A stretch of 64,000 bases of DNA from Caulobacter henricii (lineage in GTDB: Bacteria > Pseudomonadota > Alphaproteobacteria > Caulobacterales > Caulobacteraceae). The position numbers and the translations under genes were made by a program. Numbering within the stretch: the stretch's first letter is position 1; every line of letters begins with the position of its first letter. The DNA lies in assembly GCF_001414055.1 (NCBI RefSeq), contig NZ_CP013002.1, positions 2,976,001-3,040,000 on the forward strand, given 5' to 3'. The notes under the pieces were generated by a model. It was not told the origin of the DNA, did not search any database, and was given only the letters and a program-made list of their open reading frames with translations. Shown here piece after piece: positions 45,246 to 53,528 of this stretch.

Positions 45246-46141
45246 GGGCGCACCGAAATGTTGGTGGTCTGGCCCCCACGGTTGACGCGGATGACCGCCT
45301 CCGCCTGGGCTTTCTGCGCGATGGGACCGACTGCGCCCGAGGGACCGCCAAGATCGGTATAGGCGCGCAGGGCCAGGGTTACGGGCCCGGTCGCCTTGGC
45401 CCGGGTCAGGGCCTCGGCGTCGGAGGGACTGACCTCGATGGTCGCGGTGGCCGCCACGATGGACTTGGCGTCCTTCTCGGCGGCCGTGCTCTGGTCGAGG
45501 GCCAGGACGCGGACGTTCTGGAGAATGGTCTCGGCGATCACGACCTTGCTGGATCCGCCCTCGGTGTCAGGAGCCACCGTGTCTCGCGTCTGCAGCACAT
45601 CCACCCGGTCGCCAGGCAGGATGAAACCGCCGACGGCGGTCTCCGAGGTCACCGGCACCGACATGGCCCGCTTGCCGGGGGCCAGAACGACCGACAGATA
45701 GCCGCCATCGCCGCCCCGGACGATCTTGCGCGGCGTGATGGGTTCGCCGGTCAGGATCGGGTCGCGCACGATCGCGCCCTCGACAGCCTTGGCCGGATCG
45801 ACACCCCCGATCATTTCATTGGCGGCATTGGTAACCACGGCCTTGGCCTTGGCCGCGCCGACAGGCTCCGGCTGCGCTGCCCCATTGGTGATGAAGGCTG
45901 CATTGACGGCCTCGGTCGGCCAGGCCTGCCAGGTGACGTCGTCGCCCGTCAGGCGTGCACCGATTGCCAGGTCATGCTTGGCGACCAGCACCTGGGTCAT
46001 GGGCTTGCCCGCAACCGGGGCGGACGCCATCGACGGCGAGGCGGCCGCGGGCTTTCCGCCCAGGGCGCGCTGCATCACCACAGCCAGGCCAATGGCGGAA
46101 ACAGCGGCGACCAGGACGATCAAGAGGCGAACAGGATTCAT
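45242..46141 (-). CDS. cpaB: Pilus assembly protein CpaB/RcpC
   Basis: A 299-residue protein with one N-terminal membrane helix (LLIVLVAAVSAIGLAVVMQ) and a SAF-like domain from QVLVAKHDLAIGARLTGDDV to ITPRKIVRGGDGGYLSVVL, then KRAMSVPVTSETAVGGFILP and GDRVDVLQTRD, the CpaB signature. It probably tethers the secretin to peptidoglycan in the periplasm. The ATGA overlap with cpaC starts the long cpaBCDEFGH run. Upstream, 190 bases separate it from cpaA, and they may hold its own promoter. Confidence 0.95.
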   Translation of the reverse strand: MNPVRLLIVLVAAVSAIGLAVVMQRALGGKPAAASPSMASAPVAGKPMTQVLVAKHDLAIGARLTGDDVTWQAWPTEAVNAAFITNGAAQPEPVGAAKAKAVVTNAANEMIGGVDPAKAVEGAIVRDPILTGEPITPRKIVRGGDGGYLSVVLAPGKRAMSVPVTSETAVGGFILPGDRVDVLQTRDTVAPDTEGGSSKVVIAETILQNVRVLALDQSTAAEKDAKSIVAATATIEVSPSDAEALTRAKATGPVTLALRAYTDLGGPSGAVGPIAQKAQAEAVIRVNRGGQTTNISVRP

Positions 46142-46333
46142 TGCGCGGTCACAGGCTTTCGCGACGAGAAGCGAGGTTTCGCACGCGGTTGCCCTTCAGG
46201 GCGGCGCACGCGATTCGTCAGTCAGCCTTTCTGGCCACCCCCATGGTCGCCCGCGCATGGTTAACACCGGCTAAAGTTTTGCCCTTCCGAGTCGATATGC
46301 CCTCTGTGACAGGCTGACGCGGAACCGCCCGGC

Positions 46334-46849
46334 TCAGGTCATGATGGCGGCGGCCAGGGTCCCCTCAGGGAAGGTCACCAGGGCACCGACGGCAATGGCC
46401 ACGCCATAGGGAATGTCACCCCCCTGGGCACCGAGCTTGCGCAGCCAGGACGGAGCTCCGGCCAGGACCGGCTCCAGCCAGCCCGAGCGCAGGGCCAGTA
46501 TGGCCATGGTCAGGGCACCACCGGCCAGGCCGGTGGACAGCATGAAGGGAATGGCCGCAGGCCAGCCGATCCAGAGGGCGCTGGCTGCGAACAGCTTGGC
46601 GTCTCCACCACCGATCCAGCCCGCGGCAAACATTCCCATACCCAGGACCAGGGCGCCGAGCCCCGTTGCTAGGCATAGCCCGATCGCGGGAAGGGGCGCG
46701 CCACTGACGGCTGCCGCCGGCACAAAGGCGGCGATCAGGGCCAGCGAGATCCAGTTGGGGATCGTGTAGCTGGTGGCGTCCTTCAGCGCGGCCACGATGG
46801 CCAGGGCGGGAAAGACCAGCAGAAGCGGGATCTGGATTGCTTGCATCAC
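46334..46849 (-). CDS. cpaA: Prepilin peptidase CpaA/TadV
   Basis: A 171-residue A24-type aspartic prepilin peptidase that cuts the leader from Flp pilins. About five membrane helices are visible. The first catalytic Asp lies in ALKDATSYTIPNWISL and the second in GWIGGGDAKLFAASALWIG (the GxGD motif). There is no methylase domain, as in other TadV proteins. Placed between pilA and cpaB as in Caulobacter crescentus. Confidence 0.95.
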   Translation of the reverse strand: MMQAIQIPLLLVFPALAIVAALKDATSYTIPNWISLALIAAFVPAAAVSGAPLPAIGLCLATGLGALVLGMGMFAAGWIGGGDAKLFAASALWIGWPAAIPFMLSTGLAGGALTMAILALRSGWLEPVLAGAPSWLRKLGAQGGDIPYGVAIAVGALVTFPEGTLAAAIMT

Positions 46850-46920
46850 TTAGGCCCTGTTGTGCGCCTCATTTTGGGACGATCAGGTGAAGCAATGGTT
46901 TCCCTTTGGGACCAGACGCG

Positions 46921-46951
46921 GAAAAGGCCGCAGCGTAATCGCCACGGCCTT
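46921..46951 (-). terminator. Terminator after proximal pilA
   Basis: Stem AAGGCCG/CGGCCTT (46924-46930 and 46945-46951) with an inner GCG/CGC pair and TTTTC on the minus strand after it. Would limit read-through from pilA into cpaA. Confidence 0.75.
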
Positions 46952-46994
46952 CCCGTTTTCGAGGCTGTGTCGGGCCCCTGCGGGCCCTCGCACC

Positions 46995-47177
46995 TTAGCT
47001 GGCCGAGTTGGCCGTGCTGACCGTGGTGCCGACCTTGGTGAAGGTCGCCTTCAGATTGGTGCCCAGGGTGGTGACGGCGGTCACGATCACAACAGCGATC
47101 AGGGCGACGATCAGACCATATTCGATGGCCGTAGCGCCGGATTCGTCGTTCAGGAAGGACTTGATGAAGCTGGTCAT
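46995..47177 (-). CDS. pilA: Flp-type pilin PilA, copy 1 (proximal to cpaA)
   Basis: A 60-residue prepilin: leader MTSFIKSFLNDESG, cleavage after the Gly, then ATAIEYGLIVALIAVVIVTA and a short C-terminal part. The Glu at +5 and Tyr at +6 after cleavage are the Flp-pilin hallmark. The mature sequence is identical to copy 3 (47655-47837); only the leader differs. SD GGAG lies seven or eight bases before the ATG. A TAAC-N7-TTAA site at 47285-47299 upstream is a weak CtrA candidate. Its terminator follows. Confidence 0.97.
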   Translation of the reverse strand: MTSFIKSFLNDESGATAIEYGLIVALIAVVIVTAVTTLGTNLKATFTKVGTTVSTANSAS

Positions 47178-47306
47178 GGGTCAATCTCCAGGGCTGAAAC
47201 CTATGAGACAGACAATAGCGCGACAATATGAACCAAGGGTTTGCAACTCAAGAACACAGAGTTAATTTGATGATTTATTTCCGGTAACCATAAGCTTAAA
47301 GTACAG

Positions 47307-47340
47307 ACAAAAGAAAAGGCCGAAACCGAAGCTCCGACCT
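47307..47340 (-). terminator. Terminator after middle pilA
   Basis: On the minus strand an 8-bp stem with two G-U pairs (47317-47324 with 47333-47340), then TTTTCTTTTG. It ends 34 bases after the copy-2 stop. Confidence 0.6.
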
Positions 47341-47373
47341 GTTTCCTTGCGGCGCTGTCGCGAAAGGCGGCGG

Positions 47374-47556
47374 CTAGCTGGCCGCGTTGGCCGTGGCCAC
47401 CTTGGTTCCAACCTTGGTGAAGGTGGCCTTCAGGTTGGTGCCCAACGTGGTGACCGCGCTCACGATCACGACGGCAACCAGGGCAACGATCAAGCCGTAT
47501 TCAATGGCGGTCGCGCCGGACTCGTCGTTCAGAAACCGAGACAAGAACTTGGGCAT
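47374..47556 (-). CDS. pilA: Flp-type pilin PilA, copy 2 (divergent paralogue)
   Basis: A 60-residue prepilin with leader MPKFLSRFLNDESG and mature part ATAIEYGLIVALVAVVIVSA and onward. It differs from the other two copies at five mature positions (Ile to Val, Thr to Ser, Thr to Lys, and Ser to Ala twice near the C-terminus). The upstream gap to copy 3 is only 98 bases and holds copy 3's terminator, so it may be expressed by read-through or a short own promoter. Confidence 0.97.
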   Translation of the reverse strand: MPKFLSRFLNDESGATAIEYGLIVALVAVVIVSAVTTLGTNLKATFTKVGTKVATANAAS

Positions 47557-47591
47557 GCATAGCTCCGGATCTGACGAGTCAGCTGTTTTGA

Positions 47592-47627
47592 AGAAGAAAA
47601 AGGGCCGGGACGCGCAGTCCCGACCCT
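47592..47627 (-). terminator. Terminator after distal pilA
   Basis: Stem 47602-47611 with 47617-47626 (GGGCCGGGAC and GTCCCGACCC) and a T-rich tail on the minus strand (plus-strand A-run 47592-47600). T-rich on the plus side too, so it may work both ways. Confidence 0.85.
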
Positions 47628-47654
47628 TCTTTTTTCGAGGCCTGAGGCCAGGAT

Positions 47655-47837
47655 TTAGCTGGCCGAGTTGGCCGTGCTGACCGTGGTGCCAACCTTGGTG
47701 AAGGTCGCCTTCAGGTTGGTGCCGAGGGTGGTGACGGCGGTCACGATCACAACGGCGATCAGGGCGACGATCAGACCATATTCAATGGCCGTGGCGCCGG
47801 ATTCATCGTTCAGGAAGCGGGTGAAGAACTTCGACAT
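47655..47837 (-). CDS. pilA: Flp-type pilin PilA, copy 3 (distal, own promoter region)
   Basis: A 60-residue prepilin, leader MSKFFTRFLNDESG and a mature part identical to copy 1. The ATG at 47837 has GGAG eight bases upstream; an in-frame ATG 15 codons earlier adds non-pilin residues. It has the largest upstream region (319 bases to the divergent gene) and a CtrA-like site at 47935-47949, so it is probably the main cell-cycle-controlled pilin gene, though that is inference. Confidence 0.97.
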   Translation of the reverse strand: MSKFFTRFLNDESGATAIEYGLIVALIAVVIVTAVTTLGTNLKATFTKVGTTVSTANSAS

Positions 47838-48156
47838 GACTTGATCTCCAAAATCATCGTTGGTTGATGTTGAGGTCTTCAAGCCGTGTTGACTTGCTCA
47901 CCCCCGAAAACACGATCAATTTCGCCCACCTCGCTTAATGCGCAGTAAACAGCAGAATAGTTTTCGGAAATTTTCTCTTGGTTTATTTGTATTTACTATT
48001 ACTTGTTCTTAACCGTATCTGACTGAGGCCTGAACAAAGCCTTTTGAATCAAGGATTTCAGGCCGGGTCAGGTTGTCGCGCCCAGGGTCAATTTAGTCTT
48101 TTGTTGACCATTCAAAGTCAGTCTCGGCAGCGCTCCGCTCTCGAACTGGAACCGTC
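47838..48156. other. AT-rich divergent promoter region between pilA and pilus N-domain gene
   Basis: 319 bases, clearly more AT-rich than the rest of the window (stretches such as TTTATTTGTATTTACTATTA near 47982-48002). No gene or strong hairpin seen. It should carry the promoters of distal pilA and of the divergent gene at 48157; a CtrA-like site is listed separately. Confidence 0.6.
47935..47949 (-). promoter_or_regulatory. Possible CtrA-binding site upstream of distal pilA
   Basis: TTTA-N7-TTAA on the minus strand, one mismatch from the CtrA consensus TTAA-N7-TTAA, about 100 bases upstream of the start codon. In C. crescentus pilA is activated by CtrA. Short sites occur by chance in AT-rich DNA. 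Confidence 0.35.
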
Positions 48157-48537
48157 ATGCGTCGCCTGTCGCTCGCCCTTGCAGCCGTTTTCGCCCTTTC
48201 CGGGCCCACAGCGCGGGCTGAAAGCCTGTCCGTTGCGGCAGGCGACATTGCCCGCATCACGCTTTCCGGTCCGGTTCGCGATGTCGTGGTCGGCGATCCG
48301 CTGATCGCCGATGTCAGCGTCATCAATGAGCGCACCCTGCTGATCATGGGAAAGCGCCCCGGTGCCACCACGGTCCTGGCCTTCGACACGGCCGGTCGCC
48401 CCCTGGCCGATCGCCAGGTGACGGTTTCGGAGAGCGGCGGCGTCACCGTCTATCGTGGTGCCGCCAATGTCGGCACCTATGCCTGTGGTGCCCAGTGCAC
48501 TCGCGTTACGCCGACGGCCGGCGCCAGCGTTCCTTAA
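48157..48537 (+). CDS. Pilus-assembly N-terminal-domain periplasmic protein
   Basis: A 126-residue secreted protein: signal peptide MRRLSLALAAVFALSGPTARA, then one pilus-assembly N-terminal domain (SVAAGDIARITLSGPVRDVV to GRPLADRQVTV) that parallels residues 68-150 of CpaC (VVGDPLIADV against VTNPLVADAV; LIMGKRPGATTVLAFDTAGR against VLGLTAGSTDAVFFDAAGRK). The secretin domain is absent. A C-terminal tail with two Cys follows (YACGAQCTRV). Divergent from pilA and upstream of two TadE-like genes, so probably an accessory pilus component at the secretin. Confidence 0.9.
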   Translation: MRRLSLALAAVFALSGPTARAESLSVAAGDIARITLSGPVRDVVVGDPLIADVSVINERTLLIMGKRPGATTVLAFDTAGRPLADRQVTVSESGGVTVYRGAANVGTYACGAQCTRVTPTAGASVP

Positions 48538-48647
48538 GAGTCCGGTACGTCGCGCCCGTGCGTGCCTCTAAACACCTGATTAGGAGCGCGGGACCTATAC
48601 TGCCCCAACCGCCCGATCCGGCGGCATCGCAATGGACCCCCAGCGTC

Positions 48648-49226
48648 ATGGCGCACCTTGCCCGCCTCAAACGCATTAGGCACCGCGCCAGCCTTCTGGC
48701 CCGCTTCGCCCGCGCTCGGCGCGGGGCCGTGACGGTCGAGTTCGCCTTCGTCTCCATTCCCTTCCTGCTGCTGATCTTCGCCATCATTGAACTGGGCCTG
48801 GTCTTTCTGGTCTCCCTGACCCTGGAAAACGCCCTGCTCGACGTCGGCCGCACCATCCGCACCGGCGAGTTGCAGACTGCCAACGGCAGCGCGGCCAGTT
48901 TCAAGACTGCCATCTGCGCAGAGATGAGCTGGTTGGGTACGGCCTGCAGCGGGGCCCTGAGCCTGGATGTCCGCACCTTCAGCGGCTTTTCGGCCTCTGG
49001 CACGGCCCTGACCGCCGCCAAGCCCAATACGACCTGCTGGGATCCGGGCGGACCGAGCTCGATCGTCCTGATCCGCGCCTATTATAACTGGCCCCTGGTC
49101 ACGCCGCTCCTGAAGACCGGCCTGCAGACCTCGAACGGCAAGCGCATGCTGACCGCGGCCACGGCCTTCGCGAACGAGCCCTATTCGGACACCCCGGCAG
49201 CGACCGTCACATGCCCCGCCAACTGA
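48648..49226 (+). CDS. TadE-like minor pilin / pilus assembly protein 1
   Basis: A 192-residue protein with the TadE pattern: basic N-terminus, RRGAVTVEFAFVSIPFLLLI (prepilin-like Gly, Glu at +5), one long hydrophobic helix (to about residue 60), and a periplasmic domain with cysteines (ICAEMSWLGTACSG, NTTCWDPG, VTCPAN). It probably is a pseudopilin processed by CpaA. ATG 48648 begins the basic leader; no strong SD is visible. Its stop lies inside the start region of the next TadE gene, so the two are coupled. Confidence 0.88.
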   Translation: MAHLARLKRIRHRASLLARFARARRGAVTVEFAFVSIPFLLLIFAIIELGLVFLVSLTLENALLDVGRTIRTGELQTANGSAASFKTAICAEMSWLGTACSGALSLDVRTFSGFSASGTALTAAKPNTTCWDPGGPSSIVLIRAYYNWPLVTPLLKTGLQTSNGKRMLTAATAFANEPYSDTPAATVTCPAN

Positions 49227-49780
49227 TGTCCAAACCCCCGCGGAGCCTCAAGGGCTTCTGGCGCGACCGGCGCGGCGTTTCGGCCGTCGAGTTCGCCCTG
49301 ATCGCCCCGGTGCTGGTGATCCTGTATTGCGGCCTGGCCGAACTGACCCAGGCCATGATGGCCCAGCGTCGTCTCAGCAATATCGCCTCATCGATCGGCG
49401 ACCTGGTGGCCCAGAGCGCCCAGCTGAGCAATGCGCGCCGCGACGACGTTTTCACGATCGGGGCCACGATCATGGCTCCCTTCCCGACCGGCACCCTGCG
49501 CATGTGCCTGGTCAGCGTCTCGTCGGATGCCACCGGCAGGGACACGGTCGACTGGTCGGAGAACCGCAACAGCCACGCCAACTGTCCGGCCGCCGGCACG
49601 GTGCTGGGAGCCAATGTGATCCCGACAGGCGTCCTGCCCGCCAACCAGAGCGTGGTCATGGCCAAGGCCAGCTACGGCTATACCTCGCCGATCAAGTTCA
49701 TCCTGCCCTCAACCCTGAACTTCTACCGCACCTTCTATCTGCGGCCGCGAAAGTCCGACAAGGTCCTGCGCGTGACCTGA
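49211..49780 (+). CDS. TadE-like minor pilin / pilus assembly protein 2
   Basis: A 189-residue TadE-domain protein: WRDRRGVSAVEFALIAPVLV with the cleavage-like Gly and Glu, one hydrophobic helix, then a periplasmic domain (LSNIASSIGDLVAQSAQLSN and onward). An in-frame ATG at 49226 overlaps the previous stop as TGATG and is an equally plausible start, giving 184 residues. Together with the preceding gene it matches the TadE/TadF pair of Tad systems. Confidence 0.88.
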   Translation: MPRQLMSKPPRSLKGFWRDRRGVSAVEFALIAPVLVILYCGLAELTQAMMAQRRLSNIASSIGDLVAQSAQLSNARRDDVFTIGATIMAPFPTGTLRMCLVSVSSDATGRDTVDWSENRNSHANCPAAGTVLGANVIPTGVLPANQSVVMAKASYGYTSPIKFILPSTLNFYRTFYLRPRKSDKVLRVT

Positions 49781-49804
49781 CGGGCTCAGGTCGCCGGGGA
49801 AGAC

Positions 49805-50560
49805 TCAAGCGATCGAGAGGCGCAACCGTTCGGTCAGGCCGTGCGGCGAAAGGGTCTGGCCGTTCAGGGCCGAGACAGGGCGCACGCCGATCAGGCTGTT
49901 GGTCAGAAACACCGCCTCCGCAGCCTGCAGCCGCTCTGCCCCGGCCACGACCTCCAGAACCTCGACGCCCGCAGTTCGCGCTGCCGCCAGGACCCGGGCG
50001 CGGGTGATCCCGGCCAGGACTCCGCAGTCGAGGGCCGGCGTGAGCAGCCGCTCGCCTTCGATCCAGAACAGGTTGGCAGCCGCCGAGCAGGCCAGATGGC
50101 CGGCATTGTTGAGCATGACGGCCTCATCCGCCCCGGCCGCCCGGGCCTCGGCCCGCGCCAGCACATTGTCGAGATAGGCCAGGGTCTTGTGCCGCGAGGC
50201 CGCAGACCCTTCGTTGCGACGGGTCCGGGCCACGACGAGGGTCGCCGGAGTTTCGATGGGTGCCGACAGCGCGAAGCTTGCCCGCAGTCGCGGAACGATC
50301 TCGGAGGGCCGGTCCAGGCCTCGTCCGCCCGAACCGGCGGTCAGGGTCAGCCGTATGGCGGCCCGCCCCCTGGCCGGTGCTACGGAAAAGCAAAGCGCCC
50401 GCGCCGCTGCGCGGTCCAGATCCGGCAGACCCAGCGCCCCGCATCCGGCGGCCATACGATCAAGATGAGCCTCGATGTCGGCAATCATGCCGTCTATGGC
50501 CAGCAAGGTCTCAAACAGGCCGTCGCCCAGCAGCAGGCCCCGATCGTCGAGAGGGATCAT
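49805..50560 (-). CDS. pabC: Aminodeoxychorismate lyase
   Basis: A 251-residue class IV PLP enzyme, which releases pyruvate from 4-amino-4-deoxychorismate to give p-aminobenzoate for folate. The fold shows DRGLLLGDGLFETLLAIDG at the N-terminus, the PLP-binding lysine in ASRHKTLAYLDNVLA, EAVMLNNAGHLACSAAANLF, and LDCGVLAGITRARVL. These features are shared with branched-chain aminotransferases, but the length and the pabB neighbour argue for PabC. ATGA overlap with pabB (50557-50560). Confidence 0.93.
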   Translation of the reverse strand: MIPLDDRGLLLGDGLFETLLAIDGMIADIEAHLDRMAAGCGALGLPDLDRAAARALCFSVAPARGRAAIRLTLTAGSGGRGLDRPSEIVPRLRASFALSAPIETPATLVVARTRRNEGSAASRHKTLAYLDNVLARAEARAAGADEAVMLNNAGHLACSAAANLFWIEGERLLTPALDCGVLAGITRARVLAAARTAGVEVLEVVAGAERLQAAEAVFLTNSLIGVRPVSALNGQTLSPHGLTERLRLSIA

Positions 50561-51897
50561 GATGCCGTCTCCGTCAGGGCCCGTTTGAGGGCAGCGATCT
50601 TGGTTTCGGTCTCCAGACGCTCGGCCTGGGGATCGCTGTCGGCAACGATACCGGCTCCGGCCCGTGCCTCGAGCCTCCAGCCTGATCCGTCACGCTCCAG
50701 ACCCACTGTGCGGATCAGCACGCTGGAGTCAAAGCTGCCGTCGAAGCCGGCCCAGAACAGGGAACCGCAATAGGGTCCGCGTGGCGGTTCGTGGCCGGCT
50801 ATGACCTTCATGGCCTGGACCTTGGGCGCGCCAGTGATCGAGCCGGGCGGGAAACTGGCCCGCAGCAGGTCGGCCAGGGTCAGGCCCGGCCTGAGCCGCG
50901 CGGTCACGGTCGAGACCAGATGATGCACATTGACGAAGGTCTCGACCCCGAACAGGTCCGGAACCCGGACGCTGCCCGGCGGGCTGACCCGGGCCAGGTC
51001 GTTGCGCATCAGGTCGACGATCATCAGGTTCTCGGCCTGGTCCTTCTCGCTGGCCGACAGCTCGGCGACCATCACCGCATCCTCGGCCGGCGTCGCGCCG
51101 CGCCGCCGGGTGCCCTTGATCGGCTTGGTCTCGATCGTGTCATCGGCCCCCGTGACCTTCAGGAACCGTTCGGGCGAGTTGGACACCAGGGCCCGGTCCG
51201 GCAGCCGCCAATAGGCCGAGAACGGCGCCGGGCTTTGGGCGCGCAGGCGGACAAACAGGTCGAAGGGATCAACGCCATCGGCCAGACGGCCGGTCCAGGC
51301 GCGGGCAATGTTGGCCTGGAAGATCTCGCCGTCATGGATCCGCGCCACCACATCGGCGACGGCGCGCTCATAGGCGTTCCCGTCCGTGGCGGTCAGGGCC
51401 GGGCAGAGCGGCCCTGCCATGGGTGGCCGCGCCTCGGCGGGCTGGTCAAGCCAGGCCAGGGCCTGCCGGGCGGCGTCCGTCGCCAGGGCGTCTGTCTCTC
51501 CCCGCCCGACGGCCACGACCCGCTGCTGCTGATGGTCAAAGGCGAGGAGCGCGCCATAGCGGGCGGCGGTCAGGTCCGGCCAGTTGGAGCGAGCCAGGCC
51601 CAGGGCCTCGACCCGGTCCCCCAGCTCATAGGTTCCCAGACCCACCACTCCGCCCTGAAACGGCGGCCCCTTTGGGTCCGTCGGCCGGCGTGGCCCGATC
51701 AGGGCCGTGAGGGCCTCGAAGGGATCGCGCGGATCAGCGGGTTCAAGACTCAGGACAGCGTCCGGAGCGCGCAGCAGATAGGACCACCGCGCCGTGCCGC
51801 CCGACAGCAGGGCGCAGGCGAAGGGCTCGTCCCGGAAGGGCTGCAGGGCCTCGGCCGGCTCGCACCAGGGGGCGGAATGGAAAGCGACGCAGCGCAT
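50557..51897 (-). CDS. pabB: Aminodeoxychorismate synthase component I
   Basis: A 446-residue chorismate-binding enzyme that aminates chorismate for folate synthesis. Landmarks are ARIHDGEIFQANIARAWTGR, ETKPIKGTRRRGATPAED with the PIKGT motif of PabB (anthranilate synthase has PIAGT), SEKDQAENLMIVDLMRNDLARV and SFPPGSITGAPKVQAMKVI. The partner glutaminase PabA is not in the window. ATG 51897 begins the family N-terminus; the frame further upstream is repeat copy C. Coupled to pabC. Confidence 0.95.
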   Translation of the reverse strand: MRCVAFHSAPWCEPAEALQPFRDEPFACALLSGGTARWSYLLRAPDAVLSLEPADPRDPFEALTALIGPRRPTDPKGPPFQGGVVGLGTYELGDRVEALGLARSNWPDLTAARYGALLAFDHQQQRVVAVGRGETDALATDAARQALAWLDQPAEARPPMAGPLCPALTATDGNAYERAVADVVARIHDGEIFQANIARAWTGRLADGVDPFDLFVRLRAQSPAPFSAYWRLPDRALVSNSPERFLKVTGADDTIETKPIKGTRRRGATPAEDAVMVAELSASEKDQAENLMIVDLMRNDLARVSPPGSVRVPDLFGVETFVNVHHLVSTVTARLRPGLTLADLLRASFPPGSITGAPKVQAMKVIAGHEPPRGPYCGSLFWAGFDGSFDSSVLIRTVGLERDGSGWRLEARAGAGIVADSDPQAERLETETKIAALKRALTETAS

Positions 51898-51914
51898 GAC
51901 GGGGGATCTAGCAG

Positions 51915-52035
51915 ATGCTCCCCCTTTGGGGGAGCTGTCGCAGACCGACTGAGGGGGCCATCTCGGCATCGACCGCGCTGCCCCCTCCGCCCCTCCGCCC
52001 CTCCGGGCCACCTCCCCCGGAGGGAGAGGATCTAG
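51915..52035. repeat. About 120-bp dispersed intergenic repeat, copy C
   Basis: Third copy of the element at 28020 and 28644, same orientation, with an extra CCCCTCCGCC duplication in the right half. It ends two bases before the stop codon of the MFS gene and fills nearly the whole gap before pabB. Confidence 0.92.
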
Positions 52036-52037
52036 AC

Positions 52038-53447
52038 CTAAGCCTCGCGGTTACCGCCCTTGACGAAGAACAGCCCCAGCGCCCCGAGCGCCAGCAGGCC
52101 GACGATCGGCACGAAGCCCGCCACCTGGCTCTGGAAAATCCGGGTTGCGAAGGCCACCAGCAGCGAGCCCAGCCACACCGTCGCCGTGCCCGAAAGGGCG
52201 AACAGCCCGAAGAAGGCGGCGATACGGTCGGGCGGCGCCAGACGGACCAGCAGGGTGCGGCTCGAAGCGTACTGGGCGGTGACGAACACCGCGATCAGCA
52301 GGCCCAGACCCAGATACAGAACCTCGGGCAGGGTGCGGAACAGCGGCCCGTTCCACAGCGGCGCATGGGCGGCGGCGTCGTAGCTCCAGAAGTACAGGAT
52401 CCTGTCGCGGCCCATGCCCAAGGCACCGATCAGCACGATCAGGCAGCCGAAGATCTCCAGCTGCACCGCCCGGCGCGGCCCCAGGGTCCTGTCCAGCCAG
52501 GGGGCCAGGAAGCCGCCCAGCACGCCGAAGATCGACAGCGAAATGCCATAGGCCAGCATCTCCAGCTCGCCCCAGCCCATCAGACCGGCGGCGAACAGGC
52601 CACTGAACACCAGCAGGGCCGTCATGCCGTCGCAGTACAGCATCCGCGTTCCCAGGAACGTCGCGACGTCGCGATGGCCCTTGAGGTTGCTGAGCGTGTC
52701 GATCAGCAGCCGCGCGCCGTGGCGCAGGCTGGCCGCCATCGACAGGCCGGTGCGCGGCGCATCCCGCGTCCACAGCAGGAACGGGATCGCGCCGAGCAGC
52801 ATCACCCCGGCCGCCATGGGTCCCGACAGTCGGGCCGGTTCGTGATTGGCGGTCGGCAGGCCAAACAGCGGCGCGGCGGGCACGCCGGGCCAGTCGACCT
52901 GGCCGGGCAGGACGAAGGCCCACATCATGAAGATCAGCAGGCTCACCGACAGGCCGTTGGCCATAGCATAGCCCAGCCCCGAGACCAGCGGCTCCTGACC
53001 CGGCTCGGCGGCCCGTGACAGCAGCGAATTGTTGAGCACGTCGCCCCAGTTATAGGACACGCCCAGGACGATCAGGACGAGGCCGACCACGGCCACCGAC
53101 GGCCCATCGTTCGGCTGGGCCAGCCACAGCAGCATCAGCAGCGGCAGCATGATCGCCAGAATGCCGATCAGGAACGGCTTGCGCGGGCCATAGCGCTCGA
53201 TCGAGGCACCCAGCAGGGGGGCGGTGAGCGCCGTCAGCAAACCAAAGGCGGTGGCGATGTCGGCCATGGTCGCCTGACCCTTGACCGGATCGCCGACGAG
53301 CACCCGCGAGAAATAGGGGGCGAAGATGTAGATGGTGATGAGGACGACATAGGCGTCGCGCGAGCCCTGATGGAGGATCCAGCTGAGCGCGCCCTTCGAC
53401 AGGCCCGCCGGCTTGTCGCGCGCCGGCGCGTTGGTGACGTCACTCAT
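52038..53447 (-). CDS. Major facilitator superfamily transporter
   Basis: A 469-residue MFS protein with about 12 membrane helices and an early polar stretch (LSWILHQGSRDAYVVLITIY, then FAPYFSRVLVGDP). The A-like motif GASIERYGPRKPFLIG lies between helices 2 and 3. The N-terminal layout resembles the sugar/cation symporter group (GPH-like) and other uptake-type MFS members, but the substrate is not clear. It is upstream of pabB-pabC on the same strand, separated by repeat copy C. Confidence 0.9.
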   Translation of the reverse strand: MSDVTNAPARDKPAGLSKGALSWILHQGSRDAYVVLITIYIFAPYFSRVLVGDPVKGQATMADIATAFGLLTALTAPLLGASIERYGPRKPFLIGILAIMLPLLMLLWLAQPNDGPSVAVVGLVLIVLGVSYNWGDVLNNSLLSRAAEPGQEPLVSGLGYAMANGLSVSLLIFMMWAFVLPGQVDWPGVPAAPLFGLPTANHEPARLSGPMAAGVMLLGAIPFLLWTRDAPRTGLSMAASLRHGARLLIDTLSNLKGHRDVATFLGTRMLYCDGMTALLVFSGLFAAGLMGWGELEMLAYGISLSIFGVLGGFLAPWLDRTLGPRRAVQLEIFGCLIVLIGALGMGRDRILYFWSYDAAAHAPLWNGPLFRTLPEVLYLGLGLLIAVFVTAQYASSRTLLVRLAPPDRIAAFFGLFALSGTATVWLGSLLVAFATRIFQSQVAGFVPIVGLLALGALGLFFVKGGNREA

Positions 53448-53528
53448 GCCCTACCCCGTCTGAGCGCCGTCTGACGCGGTCGCTTCAGGACAGCGTGGCG
53501 GTTAAACAGGCGTTTGTCACGAACCCGT

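Noticed and set aside
47262..47276. TTAA-N7-ATTT as a CtrA site upstream of proximal pilA
   Set aside because: Second half-site does not match the consensus TTAA.
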